This document shows, one piece after another, positions 11,610 to 22,055 of a DNA stretch of 54,139 nucleotides; within the stretch, counting starts at the first letter, position 1; every line of letters begins with the position of its first letter. The position numbers and the translations under genes are program-made. The DNA comes from Rhodospirillales bacterium (lineage in GTDB: Bacteria; Pseudomonadota; Alphaproteobacteria; Rhodospirillales; Magnetospirillaceae): contig JACFNC010000022.1 of the NCBI GenBank assembly GCA_019455065.1, positions 1-54,139 of the forward strand. Reading direction: 5' to 3'. The notes below the pieces were generated by a model that had not been told where the DNA came from, ran no database searches, and worked only from the letters and a program-made list of their open reading frames with translations.

Positions 11610-12266
11610 TCAGCCCTCGGCGGCGAGTTCCGCCGTCGTGGTCTTGGCCGGAAAGGCGCACAGCTCCCGCACGACGCAGCGCGGGCATTCCGGCCGCCGC
11701 GCCTTGCATACGTACCGCCCGTGCAGGATCAGCCAGTGGTGGGCGTCGTGCTTCCAGCGCGCGGGGGTGATCTGGTCCAGCTTCTGCTCGACCTCAAGCG
11801 GCGTCTCGCCCGGAGCCAGCCCGGTGCGGTTGGCGACTCGGAAGGCGTGGGTGTCGACGGCGATGACCGGTTCGCCGAAGGCGACGTTGAGCACCACGTT
11901 GGCGGTCTTGCGGCCGACCCCGGGGAGCGCCTCGAGGTCGGCACGGCTGTGCGGCACCTCGCCGCCGTGATGGTCGACCAGGATGCGCGACAGCGCGATG
12001 ATGTTGCGGGCCTTGTTGTTGTAGAGCCCGATGCTGCTGATATGCCGCTTGAGTCCGTCCTCGCCCAGGGCCAGCATCCTGCCCGGGGAGTCGGCCACGG
12101 CGAACAGCCCGCGGGTGGCGCGGTTGACCCCGGCGTCGGTCGACTGGGCCGACAGCACGACGGCCACCAGCAGCGTGTAGGGGTTGTGAAACTCGAGTTC
12201 GCTGCGCGGATTGGGCATCGCCTCCGCGAGGCGGGCGTAGAATTGGTCGATCTGTTCAGGCGTCAT
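11610..12266 (-). CDS. nth: Endonuclease III
   Basis: DNA glycosylase/AP lyase of base-excision repair that removes oxidised pyrimidines. The 218-residue protein has the HhH-GPD domain: LSAQSTDAGVNRAT, the helix-hairpin-helix LEALPGVGRKTANVVLNVAFG (catalytic Lys in GRKTA), the catalytic Asp in VDTHAFRVANRTG, and the C-terminal 4Fe-4S ligands CKARRPECPRCVVRELC. The stop is 12 bp past the convergent lipoprotein stop. A much longer in-frame extension upstream runs antisense through other genes and is not real; MTPEQIDQFYARL is a typical start. Confidence 0.96.
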   Translation of the reverse strand: MTPEQIDQFYARLAEAMPNPRSELEFHNPYTLLVAVVLSAQSTDAGVNRATRGLFAVADSPGRMLALGEDGLKRHISSIGLYNNKARNIIALSRILVDHHGGEVPHSRADLEALPGVGRKTANVVLNVAFGEPVIAVDTHAFRVANRTGLAPGETPLEVEQKLDQITPARWKHDAHHWLILHGRYVCKARRPECPRCVVRELCAFPAKTTTAELAAEG

Positions 12267-12321
12267 GATGACCCTCAGCTTACACCGCCCCGCGCGCGGG
12301 TTAAAGTCGGCAAGAACCGGG

Positions 12322-12350
12322 TGGTTCGGGCAAGGACGCGGGGCTAGCGT
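12322..12350 (+). promoter_or_regulatory. Putative promoter of the DUF1127 gene
   Basis: TGGTTC, 17 bases, then TAGCGT within GCTAGCGT, about 27 bp before the DUF1127 start. The -35 is weak; the -10 is of the GCTANNNT type. A GGAGA ribosome binding site follows it. Confidence 0.35.
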
Positions 12351-12376
12351 CGGGCCGTCGGCAAAGGAGACGCGCC

Positions 12377-12559
12377 ATGACGTATCGACCGTTGAATCCT
12401 GTGCTGTTACGCCGCCTCGCCCGCGCCGCGCGGGCCTGGCGCCGGCGGGCCGGGGACCGGCGCCTGCTGGCCACCTTCGACGAACGGATGCTGCACGACA
12501 TCGGCCTGTGCGGCGACGCCGCGCGGACCGAGATTCGCAAGCCGCCGTGGCGCGACTGA
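12377..12559 (+). CDS. DUF1127 (YjiS-like) small basic protein
   Basis: A 60-residue, very arginine-rich protein. The C-terminal half carries the DUF1127 signature: LATFDERMLHDIGL followed by an acidic/basic stretch ending EIRKPPWRD. In other alphaproteobacteria, short DUF1127 proteins bind RNA and influence phosphate, carbon or stress regulation, and many are small-RNA or stress regulated; the role of this copy is unknown. AAAGGAGA lies 9 bases before the ATG. It is followed 10 bp later by the AraC-methyltransferase fusion, so the two may share a transcript. Confidence 0.85.
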   Translation: MTYRPLNPVLLRRLARAARAWRRRAGDRRLLATFDERMLHDIGLCGDAARTEIRKPPWRD

Positions 12560-12569
12560 CGAGGGCGCG

Positions 12570-13457
12570 ATGAGCAGGAACGGCCGCTGGGAACGCACCT
12601 ACGACCGCATCGCGCGGGCCATCCGCTACATTGACGAGCGCCGGCTCGAGCAGCCGGACCTCGACGCCGTGGCCCGGCACGTCCACCTCAGTCCCTACCA
12701 TTTCCAGCGGCTGTTCACCGACTGGGCCGGGGTAACGCCAAAGCGGTTCCTGGGATTTCTCACCGTCGCCCACGCCCGCCGGGCGCTGGCCGAATCGGCG
12801 AGCGTGCTGGATGCGGCGCTGGACGCCGGCCTCTCGGGACCGAGCCGGCTGCACGACCTGTTCGTCGCCCACGAGGCGGCGACGCCCGGCGAGGTCAAGG
12901 CGCGCGGCGCCGGCCTGGACATCGCCTGGGGCTTCCACGCCACGCCCTTCGGACGCTGCCTGCTGCTCGCCAGCCCGCGCGGCATTTGCGGCCTGAGCTT
13001 CCTCGATGAGGGCGAGAGCCGGGACGAGGCCCTCGCGCGCGCCATGGCGGACTGGCCGGCCGCCCGCTTCGTCGCCGACCCCGAGCGCACCGGCGATCTG
13101 GTCGCGCGGGCCTTCGGCGGCGGGGCGGACGTTCCCCTTCGCCTGCATCTCAGCGGAACCAATTTCCAGATAAAGGTGTGGGAGGCCTTGCTGCGGGTGC
13201 CGCCCGGGCGCCTGATCAGTTACGGCGCCCTGGCGCGGGCGGCGGGATGCCCGGGGGCGGCGCGGGCGGTCGGCAACGCCTTGGCCGCCAATCCGATCGC
13301 CGTACTCATTCCCTGCCACCGGGTGATCCGCGGCACCGGCGCCTTCGAGGGCTATCGCTGGGGGCCGGCGCGCCGGAAAGTGCTCGTCGGATGGGAGGCG
13401 GCGCGCATGTTGGGCGAAGAGCCCTCTCAGAGCCCCAGCACGTCGCGCATGGAGTAG
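12570..13457 (+). CDS. AraC-type HTH fused to methylated-DNA-protein cysteine methyltransferase (Ada-like)
   Basis: A 295-residue two-domain protein. Residues about 12-110 form an AraC/XylS DNA-binding domain (LDAVARHVHLSPYHFQRLF, then AGLSGPSRLHDLF). Residues about 120-280 form an O6-alkylguanine-DNA alkyltransferase with the active-site PCHRVI (Cys249), preceded by the NxIAVLI segment, and with FQIKVWEALLRVPPGRLISYG. The N-terminal Ada domain that senses methylphosphotriesters through a zinc-bound cysteine is absent. It therefore fits the class of Ada-like proteins that repair O6-methylguanine and may regulate transcription without classical Ada activation. Its last 31 bp overlap dapB on the opposite strand. 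Confidence 0.92.
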   Translation: MSRNGRWERTYDRIARAIRYIDERRLEQPDLDAVARHVHLSPYHFQRLFTDWAGVTPKRFLGFLTVAHARRALAESASVLDAALDAGLSGPSRLHDLFVAHEAATPGEVKARGAGLDIAWGFHATPFGRCLLLASPRGICGLSFLDEGESRDEALARAMADWPAARFVADPERTGDLVARAFGGGADVPLRLHLSGTNFQIKVWEALLRVPPGRLISYGALARAAGCPGAARAVGNALAANPIAVLIPCHRVIRGTGAFEGYRWGPARRKVLVGWEAARMLGEEPSQSPSTSRME

Positions 13458-14224
13458 AGGCCGGGCGGCTTGCCGTGGGCCCAGCGGGCGGCGCGCACCG
13501 CGCCCTTGGCGAAGACCTGGCGCGACGACGCCTTGTGGGTGATTTCGACCCGTTCGCCGTCGGCGGCGAACACCACCGTGTGGTCGCCGACCACGTCGCC
13601 GCCGCGCAGGGTGGCGAAGCCGATGTCGCCGCGCTTGCGCGCCCCCGTGTGGCCGTCGCGTACCTTCTGCCACACGTCCTCGAGCCGCACCCCGCGTCCG
13701 GCCGCCGCGGCTCTTCCCAGGCCGAGGGCGGTGCCCGAGGGGGCATCGACCTTGTGGCGGTGGTGCATCTCGACTATTTCGACGTCGTAGTCGGGATCGA
13801 GAGCCGCCGCCAGTCGCTCGACCATGGCGAACAGCACGTTGACGCCGACGCTCATGTTGGGCGCCCAGACCACCGGAGTGCGCGCCGCCGCCTCGCGTAG
13901 CGCCGCTTCCTGGTCAGGGCCGAGGCCGGTGGTGCCGACCACGTGAACGCAGCGCGCCGCGGCGGCCAGCGGCGCATGCCGGGCGGTGGCGTCAGGGCTG
14001 GTAAAGTCGATGACCGCGTCGGCGGCGTCGAACAAGAGCTTGGGATCGGCGCCGACCGGCAGGCCGAGAAAGCCGCGCCCGGCCAGTTCGCCGACGTCGC
14101 GACCGACCGCGTCGCCGCCCGGACGTTCGGTGCCGCCGGCCAGCGTGCAGCCCTCGCTGTCGAGCACCTCGCGCACCAGCATCTGGCCCATGCGCCCGGC
14201 GCAGCCGACGATTCCGATCTTCAT
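13427..14224 (-). CDS. dapB: 4-hydroxy-tetrahydrodipicolinate reductase
   Basis: NAD(P)H-dependent reductase of the diaminopimelate/lysine pathway. The 265-residue length is typical. The N-terminal Rossmann motif is IGIVGCAGRMGQMLV; the signature E-[IV]-V-E-M-H-H-R-H-K-V-D-A-P-S-G-T-A appears as IVEMHHRHKVDAPSGTALGL with the catalytic His and Lys; VVWAPNMSVGVNVL is also present. The start MKIGIVG at 14224 has GGAGGATCGGCC before it. The gene overlaps the 3' end of the AraC-methyltransferase fusion by 31 bp. It is divergent from the BenE-like transporter gene across a 205-bp spacer in which I see only weak promoter-like elements. Confidence 0.97.
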   Translation of the reverse strand: MKIGIVGCAGRMGQMLVREVLDSEGCTLAGGTERPGGDAVGRDVGELAGRGFLGLPVGADPKLLFDAADAVIDFTSPDATARHAPLAAAARCVHVVGTTGLGPDQEAALREAAARTPVVWAPNMSVGVNVLFAMVERLAAALDPDYDVEIVEMHHRHKVDAPSGTALGLGRAAAAGRGVRLEDVWQKVRDGHTGARKRGDIGFATLRGGDVVGDHTVVFAADGERVEITHKASSRQVFAKGAVRAARWAHGKPPGLYSMRDVLGL

Positions 14225-14429
14225 GGCCGATCCTCCTGCAAACTTCCGTCTTGTTAGATCAGATCGCCCGCCGGCGGAAGCCCGTTTGCGGTTCCCGATG
14301 CCGGCGTGCAATCTAGAGGGGGGTCCGTTCGAGCGGAATCGCCATGCTTGTTCCTCATGGCCGGGTCAGTTCTTGGCGGCCATCCAGGGGACTGCGCGAC
14401 GGGAGGGGGCTTTGGAGAGGAATCGAGAC

Positions 14430-15674
14430 ATGGGGGACCGGGCGGGCGACGAGATGACAACGGAGGACCGGTCCCACGCCCGCGTCTTCGCCGTCTTTTC
14501 CAACCGGCACGCGGTGAGCAACGGAATCACGGCCTTCCTGTTCGCCTCGACCGGTCCGCTCGCCATTCTCATCACGGTCGGGCGGGACGGCGGACTGACC
14601 GAGGCCGATCTCGCGTCGTGGATCTTCGGGGGCTACACCCTGGGCGGGCTCATGAGCCTGTATTTCTGCCTGCGCCATCGCCAGCCGCTGGGATTCGCCT
14701 GGACGATCCCGGGCGCACTGCTGCTTCCCACCGCCTTCGACCATCTGACCTTCGCCGAGATCGTGGGCGCCTATTGGGCGACGGGCGTCCTGATCGCCGT
14801 TCTCGGCTGGACCGGCCTGATCACCTGGGTGATGCGGCGGATACCCATGCCCATCGTGATGGGGATGGTGGCGGGCGTGTTTCTGCCCTTCGGCGTCAAG
14901 GTCGTGACCGCCTTCACCGAGACCGCCGCACTGGCCGCCACGGCCCTGGCCGTGTTCCTGCTGTTCACCCTGTCGCCCGCGCTCGGGCGGCGCCTGCCGC
15001 CCGTGCTGGCGGCCCTGCTGGCCGGCGGGGCGGTCGCATGGGGTACGGGCGCCGTGGCGCCGGTGGACATGGGCACGGTCGGGTTCGCCGATCCGCGGCT
15101 CTACGTGCCGCGCTTTTCGCCGCAGGCGATGATCGAGCTGGTCATCCCGCTCGCCATCACCGTGCTCGGCATCCAGAACGCGCAAGGGTTGGCGGTCCTC
15201 AAACACGCCGGGCACGAGGCGCCGGTCAAGGCGATCACCCTGGGCTCGGGCTTCGGGACGCTGCTCTTCGCCCTGGTGGGCTCGGTTCCCGCCTGTCTGA
15301 CCGGCCCGGTCAACGCCATTCTCGTGACCAGCGGGGAAAAGCGGAGCCATTGGCAGGCGGGGATCGTGTTCGGGTTGGCCATGCTGTGCTTCGGTCTGCT
15401 CGCCCCGTCGGCGACCCGTCTGGCGCTCGCCCTGCCGCTGAGTCTGATCGGACTGATCGGCGGACTGGCCATGCTGCGGGTCCTGCAAGGGTCCTTCAAG
15501 ACGGCGTTTTCCGGCGAGTGCTCCATCGGTGCCCTGGTGGCCTTCGTCGTCTCCATCGCCGGGGTGCCGATCTTCAACATCGGCGCCCCGTTCTGGGGCC
15601 TCGTGTTCGCGTTCGCCGCCTCGTGGCTGCTCGAGCGCGAGCAGCTTCGGCGGCTGACGGCCGGGACGGCCTGA
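14430..15674 (+). CDS. BenE-type benzoate/H+ symporter family transporter
   Basis: A 414-residue polytopic membrane protein with 11-12 hydrophobic helices. The pattern fits the BenE family (related to nucleobase transporters): NGITAFLFASTGPLAIL near the start, GFAWTIPGALLLPTAFDHLTFAEIVGAYWATGVLI, MPMPIVMGMVAGVFLPFGVKVV (here IPMPIV), and TVLGIQNAQGLAVLKHAGHEAP in the middle. E. coli BenE imports benzoate, but no aromatic catabolism gene is near, so the substrate is open. The ATG at 14430 follows GGAGAGG; a longer upstream frame contains no signal. It stands alone, 58 bp before arsR. Confidence 0.8.
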   Translation: MGDRAGDEMTTEDRSHARVFAVFSNRHAVSNGITAFLFASTGPLAILITVGRDGGLTEADLASWIFGGYTLGGLMSLYFCLRHRQPLGFAWTIPGALLLPTAFDHLTFAEIVGAYWATGVLIAVLGWTGLITWVMRRIPMPIVMGMVAGVFLPFGVKVVTAFTETAALAATALAVFLLFTLSPALGRRLPPVLAALLAGGAVAWGTGAVAPVDMGTVGFADPRLYVPRFSPQAMIELVIPLAITVLGIQNAQGLAVLKHAGHEAPVKAITLGSGFGTLLFALVGSVPACLTGPVNAILVTSGEKRSHWQAGIVFGLAMLCFGLLAPSATRLALALPLSLIGLIGGLAMLRVLQGSFKTAFSGECSIGALVAFVVSIAGVPIFNIGAPFWGLVFAFAASWLLEREQLRRLTAGTA

Positions 15675-15695
15675 CGGTGGGCGCAACGAAAGTGT

Positions 15696-15717
15696 CATTT
15701 CGCCAAACGGCGAAATG
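15696..15717. promoter_or_regulatory. ArsR operator (perfect inverted repeat)
   Basis: CATTTCGCC and GGCGAAATG are perfect 9-bp arms around a 4-base centre (AAAC), ending 15 bp before the arsR start. Position and sequence are those expected for an ArsR/SmtB-family repressor site controlling the operon. Confidence 0.8.
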
Positions 15718-15732
15718 TGTTAAGCGAAGTCC

Positions 15733-16155
15733 ATGATCGAAACCTTCGAACTGGTCGCCAAGGCGACCGCCGATCCCAGCCGCGTGCGCATCCTCAAGCT
15801 GCTGGCGGCGGGCGAGCTGTGCGTGTGCCAGATCACCACGGTGCTCGCCCTGGCGCCGGCCACCGTGTCCAAGCATCTGGCGGCGCTGAAGGCGGCCGGG
15901 CTGGTGCAGCAGCGGCGCGACGGGCGCTGGGCCTATTACCGGCTGGCCGAGCGGCAACTCAACCCCTATGCGGCGCGATTCCTCGCCATGGTCGGCGACT
16001 GCCTGGGCGACGATCCCACCATCGCCGAGGACCGCCGGCTGCTGGCGCTGGTCCGCGCCGTTCCCTTGCAGGTCCTGTGCGCCCAGGGCAGGTCCGCCCT
16101 GTCGCCGGCCGCCACCCCTACTCTCCGGCAGGACGCGCCATGCCCGACCGAGTGA
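15733..16155 (+). CDS. arsR: ArsR-family arsenic-responsive repressor
   Basis: A 140-residue winged-helix metalloregulator that represses its own operon until As(III) or Sb(III) binds. The helix-turn-helix region is ALAPATVSKHLAALKAAGLV, preceded by ELCVCQI, whose Cys30 and Cys32 match the CxC metal site of the classical ArsR. The wing is QQRRDGRWAYYRL. The C-terminal 30-40 residues are longer than in the minimal family. A perfect palindrome lies just upstream. The last 16 bp overlap arsC, indicating translational coupling. Confidence 0.92.
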   Translation: MIETFELVAKATADPSRVRILKLLAAGELCVCQITTVLALAPATVSKHLAALKAAGLVQQRRDGRWAYYRLAERQLNPYAARFLAMVGDCLGDDPTIAEDRRLLALVRAVPLQVLCAQGRSALSPAATPTLRQDAPCPTE

Positions 16156-16592
16156 AGAACATCCTCGTGCTGTGCACCGGAAACTCGGCGCGCAGCGTGA
16201 TGGCCGAGGTCCTGCTGAACGCCCTCGGCCAGGGTCGCATCCGCGCCTTCAGCGCCGGCAGCCGGCCGACCGGCGAGGTCAATCCGCTGACCATAGAAAC
16301 CCTGCGCCGCATGGGCCATGCGGTCGACGGCCCGCGCTCGAAGAGCTGGGACGAGTTCGCCGGTCCGGGCGCCCCGGTCATGGACCTGGTGGTCACGGTC
16401 TGCGACAACGCCGCCGGCGAGGTCTGTCCGGTGTGGCCCGGCCATCCCGCCCGCCTCCATCTCGGCTTTCCCGACCCCGCCGCGGCCACCGGCAGCGAGG
16501 CCGAGCGCTTGGCCGAGTTCGCCCGCGTCTATCGCATGATCGAGGAGGCGGTGCGGCGCCTGGTCGCTTCCGAGATCGGAGACGGCCCATGA
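16140..16592 (+). CDS. arsC: Arsenate reductase, low-molecular-weight phosphatase type
   Basis: Reduces arsenate to arsenite for export. The 150-residue protein has the LMW-phosphatase P-loop LCTGNSARS (nucleophile Cys12, Arg18) and two further cysteines in VCDNAAGEVCPVWPG (Cys88, Cys96), as in thioredoxin-coupled arsenate reductases that pass a disulfide along three cysteines. A protein tyrosine phosphatase lacking the redox cysteines is the alternative, but the Cys pair and the operon context argue for reductase. It starts inside the end of arsR, and its TGA overlaps the acr3 ATG (ATGA). Confidence 0.92.
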   Translation: MPDRVKNILVLCTGNSARSVMAEVLLNALGQGRIRAFSAGSRPTGEVNPLTIETLRRMGHAVDGPRSKSWDEFAGPGAPVMDLVVTVCDNAAGEVCPVWPGHPARLHLGFPDPAAATGSEAERLAEFARVYRMIEEAVRRLVASEIGDGP

Positions 16593-17659
16593 CGGTGCAA
16601 TGCGAGACCGTCGCCCGCCGGCAGGCGCGCGCCCCGATGGGCCTGTTCGAGCGCTGGCTGACCCTGTGGGTGGCCCTGTGCATCGTCGCCGGCGTCGCCG
16701 CCGGGCATCTGCTGCCGGGCCCGTTCCAGGCCATCGGCCGCGCCGAGATCGCCCAGGTCAACATTCCGGTGGCGGTGCTGATCTGGCTGATGATCGTGCC
16801 GATGCTGCTGAAGATCGACTTCGGGGCGCTGCACCGGGTCGGCGAGCACTGGAAGGGCATCGGCGTCACCCTGTTCGTCAACTGGGCGGTCAAGCCGTTC
16901 TCGATGGCGTTGCTGGCCTGGATCTTCATCGGCCACCTGTTCCGGCCGATGCTTCCCGAGGGCCAGATCGACAGCTATGTCGCCGGCCTGATTCTGCTGG
17001 CGGCGGCGCCCTGCACGGCGATGGTGTTCGTGTGGTCCAACCTGTCCGACGGCGAGCCGCATTTCACCCTGTCGCAGGTTGCGCTGAACGACCTCATCAT
17101 GGTGTTCGCCTTCGCCCCCATCGTCGGCCTGCTGCTGGGACTGTCGTCGATTGTCGTCCCGTGGCAGACGCTGCTGCTGTCCGTGGTGCTGTACATCGTG
17201 GTGCCGGTGATCGCCGCGCAGGCGTGGCGGAGGGCCTTGCTCGCCCGCGGCGAGGCGGCGCTGCAGGCGACGCTGCGCATCCTGCAACCGATTTCGCTGG
17301 CCGCCCTGCTCGCCACCCTGGTCCTGCTGTTCGGCCTGCAGGGCGAACAGATCATCGCCCAGCCGCTGGTCATCCTGCTGCTGGCGGTGCCGATCACCAT
17401 CCAGGTCTATTTCAACTCCGGTCTCGCCTATCTCCTCAATCGGCAACTCGGCGTCGCCCATTGCGTGGCCGGGCCCTCGGCCCTGATTGGCGCCAGCAAC
17501 TTCTTCGAGCTGGCCGTCGCGGCCGCGATCAGCCTGTTCGGCTTCCAGTCGGGAGCGGCGCTGGCGACGGTGGTCGGCGTGCTGATCGAAGTGCCGGTGA
17601 TGCTCTCGGTGGTGCGCATCGTCAACGCCAGCAAAGGCTGGTACGAGCGGCACGGCTGA
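16589..17659 (+). CDS. acr3: Arsenite efflux transporter, ACR3 family
   Basis: Inner-membrane As(III) exporter driven by the proton gradient. The 356-residue protein has about ten transmembrane helices. Family hallmarks are visible: the conserved essential cysteine in LAAAPCTAMVFVWS, the QVALNDLIMVFAFAPIV segment following it, and the conserved glutamate in IGASNFFELAVAAAI. NIPVAVLIWLMIVPMLLKIDF in the N-terminal third is also typical of Acr3 and absent from unrelated ArsB. It is translationally coupled to arsC by an ATGA overlap, completing an arsR-arsC-acr3 detoxification operon. Confidence 0.95.
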   Translation: MTVQCETVARRQARAPMGLFERWLTLWVALCIVAGVAAGHLLPGPFQAIGRAEIAQVNIPVAVLIWLMIVPMLLKIDFGALHRVGEHWKGIGVTLFVNWAVKPFSMALLAWIFIGHLFRPMLPEGQIDSYVAGLILLAAAPCTAMVFVWSNLSDGEPHFTLSQVALNDLIMVFAFAPIVGLLLGLSSIVVPWQTLLLSVVLYIVVPVIAAQAWRRALLARGEAALQATLRILQPISLAALLATLVLLFGLQGEQIIAQPLVILLLAVPITIQVYFNSGLAYLLNRQLGVAHCVAGPSALIGASNFFELAVAAAISLFGFQSGAALATVVGVLIEVPVMLSVVRIVNASKGWYERHG

Positions 17660-17662
17660 GCA

Positions 17663-18631
17663 TCATCCCAGGCGGAACACCCTTGTTGCCGGGCCGTCGG
17701 CCTCCCAGCCCTGGACGCGCAGCCGCCCGGCGGCGGCGTTGAGATAGGCGGCGAGGCGGCTGTCGGGATTGCGGATCGGCGGCTCCATCCACGCCAGGTC
17801 GTCGCCGCCGATCCCCGCCAGCTCCCGCATGCGCCGCAGGCGCAAAGGGCTCTGCCAGCCGCGCGGGCGGCCCTTGTCGGGCATGTCCAGCCAATGATTG
17901 GCGATGGCGGCCGGCGCCTCGTGCACCGCCGCCGCCGTCTCGGTGCGCTCGATGACGCAGCCCTCGCCGGCCGCCGTGCCGCTCAGGGTGTAGAGCACCG
18001 GCAGGCAGATCGGCGTCGCGACCAGCATCTCCCTGGCCTCGGTGTAGCCGGCGCAGGTTTCGAATGCCCGCCGCAGCAGATGGGCGGGGGTCTGCGCGCG
18101 GCTGCGCCACATGCGCGTCTTGTTGACGGCCCAGTCGAGCGGCGGAGTGAGGCCGTGCGCGCGCATCGGCGGCTGGTTGACGGCGGCCGCGAAGCGGCCC
18201 GGCGCCAGGGCCGTGAGCACACCGGTGAAGCCGGGCCAGGTCAGGTTCAGGAAGTCGCCCGCCGGCCCCTTCTGGCGCGCCACGACCAGATTGCGCCCGA
18301 GCCCCGGCATCGCCCAGTCGAGCACCCGCAGCAATCGGCTGCCGCCGGCCGGGTCGGCCGCGACGCCCGAGGTGCAGGCCCATTCGTAGCTGAGATTGAG
18401 CAGATAGGCGCCCGGCCGCCCAAGCGCCGCCGCCACCGCGCGCAGTTCGTCGAGATGGGTGTGGTCGACCCGTTCCAGCCAGCGCCGCGACACCGCGTCG
18501 CCCAGCGCGATGGCGGGGCGGGTGTAGGCGCGCTCGGCGGTGCGGATCAGATCGGCCAGCCGCTCGGGCTCGGCCCGCATGAGCTCGAGCGGACCGCCTT
18601 CGATCAGGGGTATCGCGGGCAGGTCGGGCAT
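17663..18631 (-). CDS. Ntn hydrolase of the acid ceramidase/NAAA-like C45 or choloylglycine hydrolase superfamily
   Basis: A 322-residue predicted N-terminal-nucleophile amidohydrolase. The segment W84-A-C86-T-S-G followed by R102-V-L-D105-W reproduces the nucleophile, Arg and Asp spacing of acid ceramidase and N-acylethanolamine acid amidase (Cys, +16 Arg, +3 Asp). Later conserved Asn residues are in AAAVNQPPM and IANHWLD. In this family the precursor cleaves itself before the Cys, giving small and large subunits. The substrate is unknown: fatty-acid amide, ceramide-like lipid or beta-lactam-like acyl amide. No clear signal peptide is present, so it appears cytoplasmic. The start MPDLPAIP is preceded by GAGGTGAAGTC; a 15-codon upstream extension is possible. 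It ends 3 bp past the acr3 stop. Confidence 0.72.
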   Translation of the reverse strand: MPDLPAIPLIEGGPLELMRAEPERLADLIRTAERAYTRPAIALGDAVSRRWLERVDHTHLDELRAVAAALGRPGAYLLNLSYEWACTSGVAADPAGGSRLLRVLDWAMPGLGRNLVVARQKGPAGDFLNLTWPGFTGVLTALAPGRFAAAVNQPPMRAHGLTPPLDWAVNKTRMWRSRAQTPAHLLRRAFETCAGYTEAREMLVATPICLPVLYTLSGTAAGEGCVIERTETAAAVHEAPAAIANHWLDMPDKGRPRGWQSPLRLRRMRELAGIGGDDLAWMEPPIRNPDSRLAAYLNAAAGRLRVQGWEADGPATRVFRLG

Positions 18632-18687
18632 GACTTCACCTCGGTCGCCATCATCGCGACGCCTGCGGCTTGCCATGACGGCGGAGC

Positions 18688-19818
<1,131 letters not shown>

Positions 19819-19843
19819 TCATCAGTCCCGCAACCGGCGGCAG

Positions 19844-19871
19844 CCCCGGGCGGGCCCGAGGCCCGCCGGGG
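19844..19871 (-). other. GC-rich hairpin in the dnaK-dnaJ spacer
   Basis: CCCCGGGCGGGCC and GGCCCGCCGGGG pair with one bulged base around a short CGA loop, in the 87-bp gap between dnaK and dnaJ. No T-run follows in the direction of transcription. A role in attenuation or mRNA processing that sets the dnaK:dnaJ ratio is possible but unproven. Confidence 0.5.
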
Positions 19872-19905
19872 CGCCACACCCCCTGGTCGCTGCCGGCCCG
19901 GGGCC

Positions 19906-21834
<1,929 letters not shown>

Positions 21835-21950
21835 GTCTTCCTCTTCTCTTGCGGCAGGCCTCCGCGGTCCCGGTCAGCAACCACAGAAACCCCCTTCGGT
21901 TGACCCGAAAAAAATCCCTTCGGAACGCGGGTAGTATTCGACACGCGGTT

Positions 21951-21979
21951 ATATAAGGCGGTACGCAAAGGCCTGCAAC
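21951..21979 (-). promoter_or_regulatory. RpoH (sigma-32)-type heat-shock promoter of dnaK
   Basis: On the minus strand GTTG, 18 bases, CTTATAT. Alphaproteobacterial heat-shock promoters follow CTTG-N17/18-CYTATNT, so only the first base of the -35 differs. It lies about 117-145 bp upstream of the dnaK start. Expression is probably induced by heat and unfolded proteins. Confidence 0.65.
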
Positions 21980-22055
21980 ATGGCCGAACCTGCCCGGCCG
22001 CCGCGGATCCTAGCACCCGGCGCCGCCGAGTGCCAGAACGCCGGCCGCTGGCGGG

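Noticed and set aside
14225-14429. 205-bp dapB/BenE-like spacer checked for tRNA, riboswitch or small RNA
   Set aside because: No tRNA-like arms, no lysine-riboswitch-like core and no strong hairpin seen; only weak promoter-like CTAGAG and CTAACA elements.
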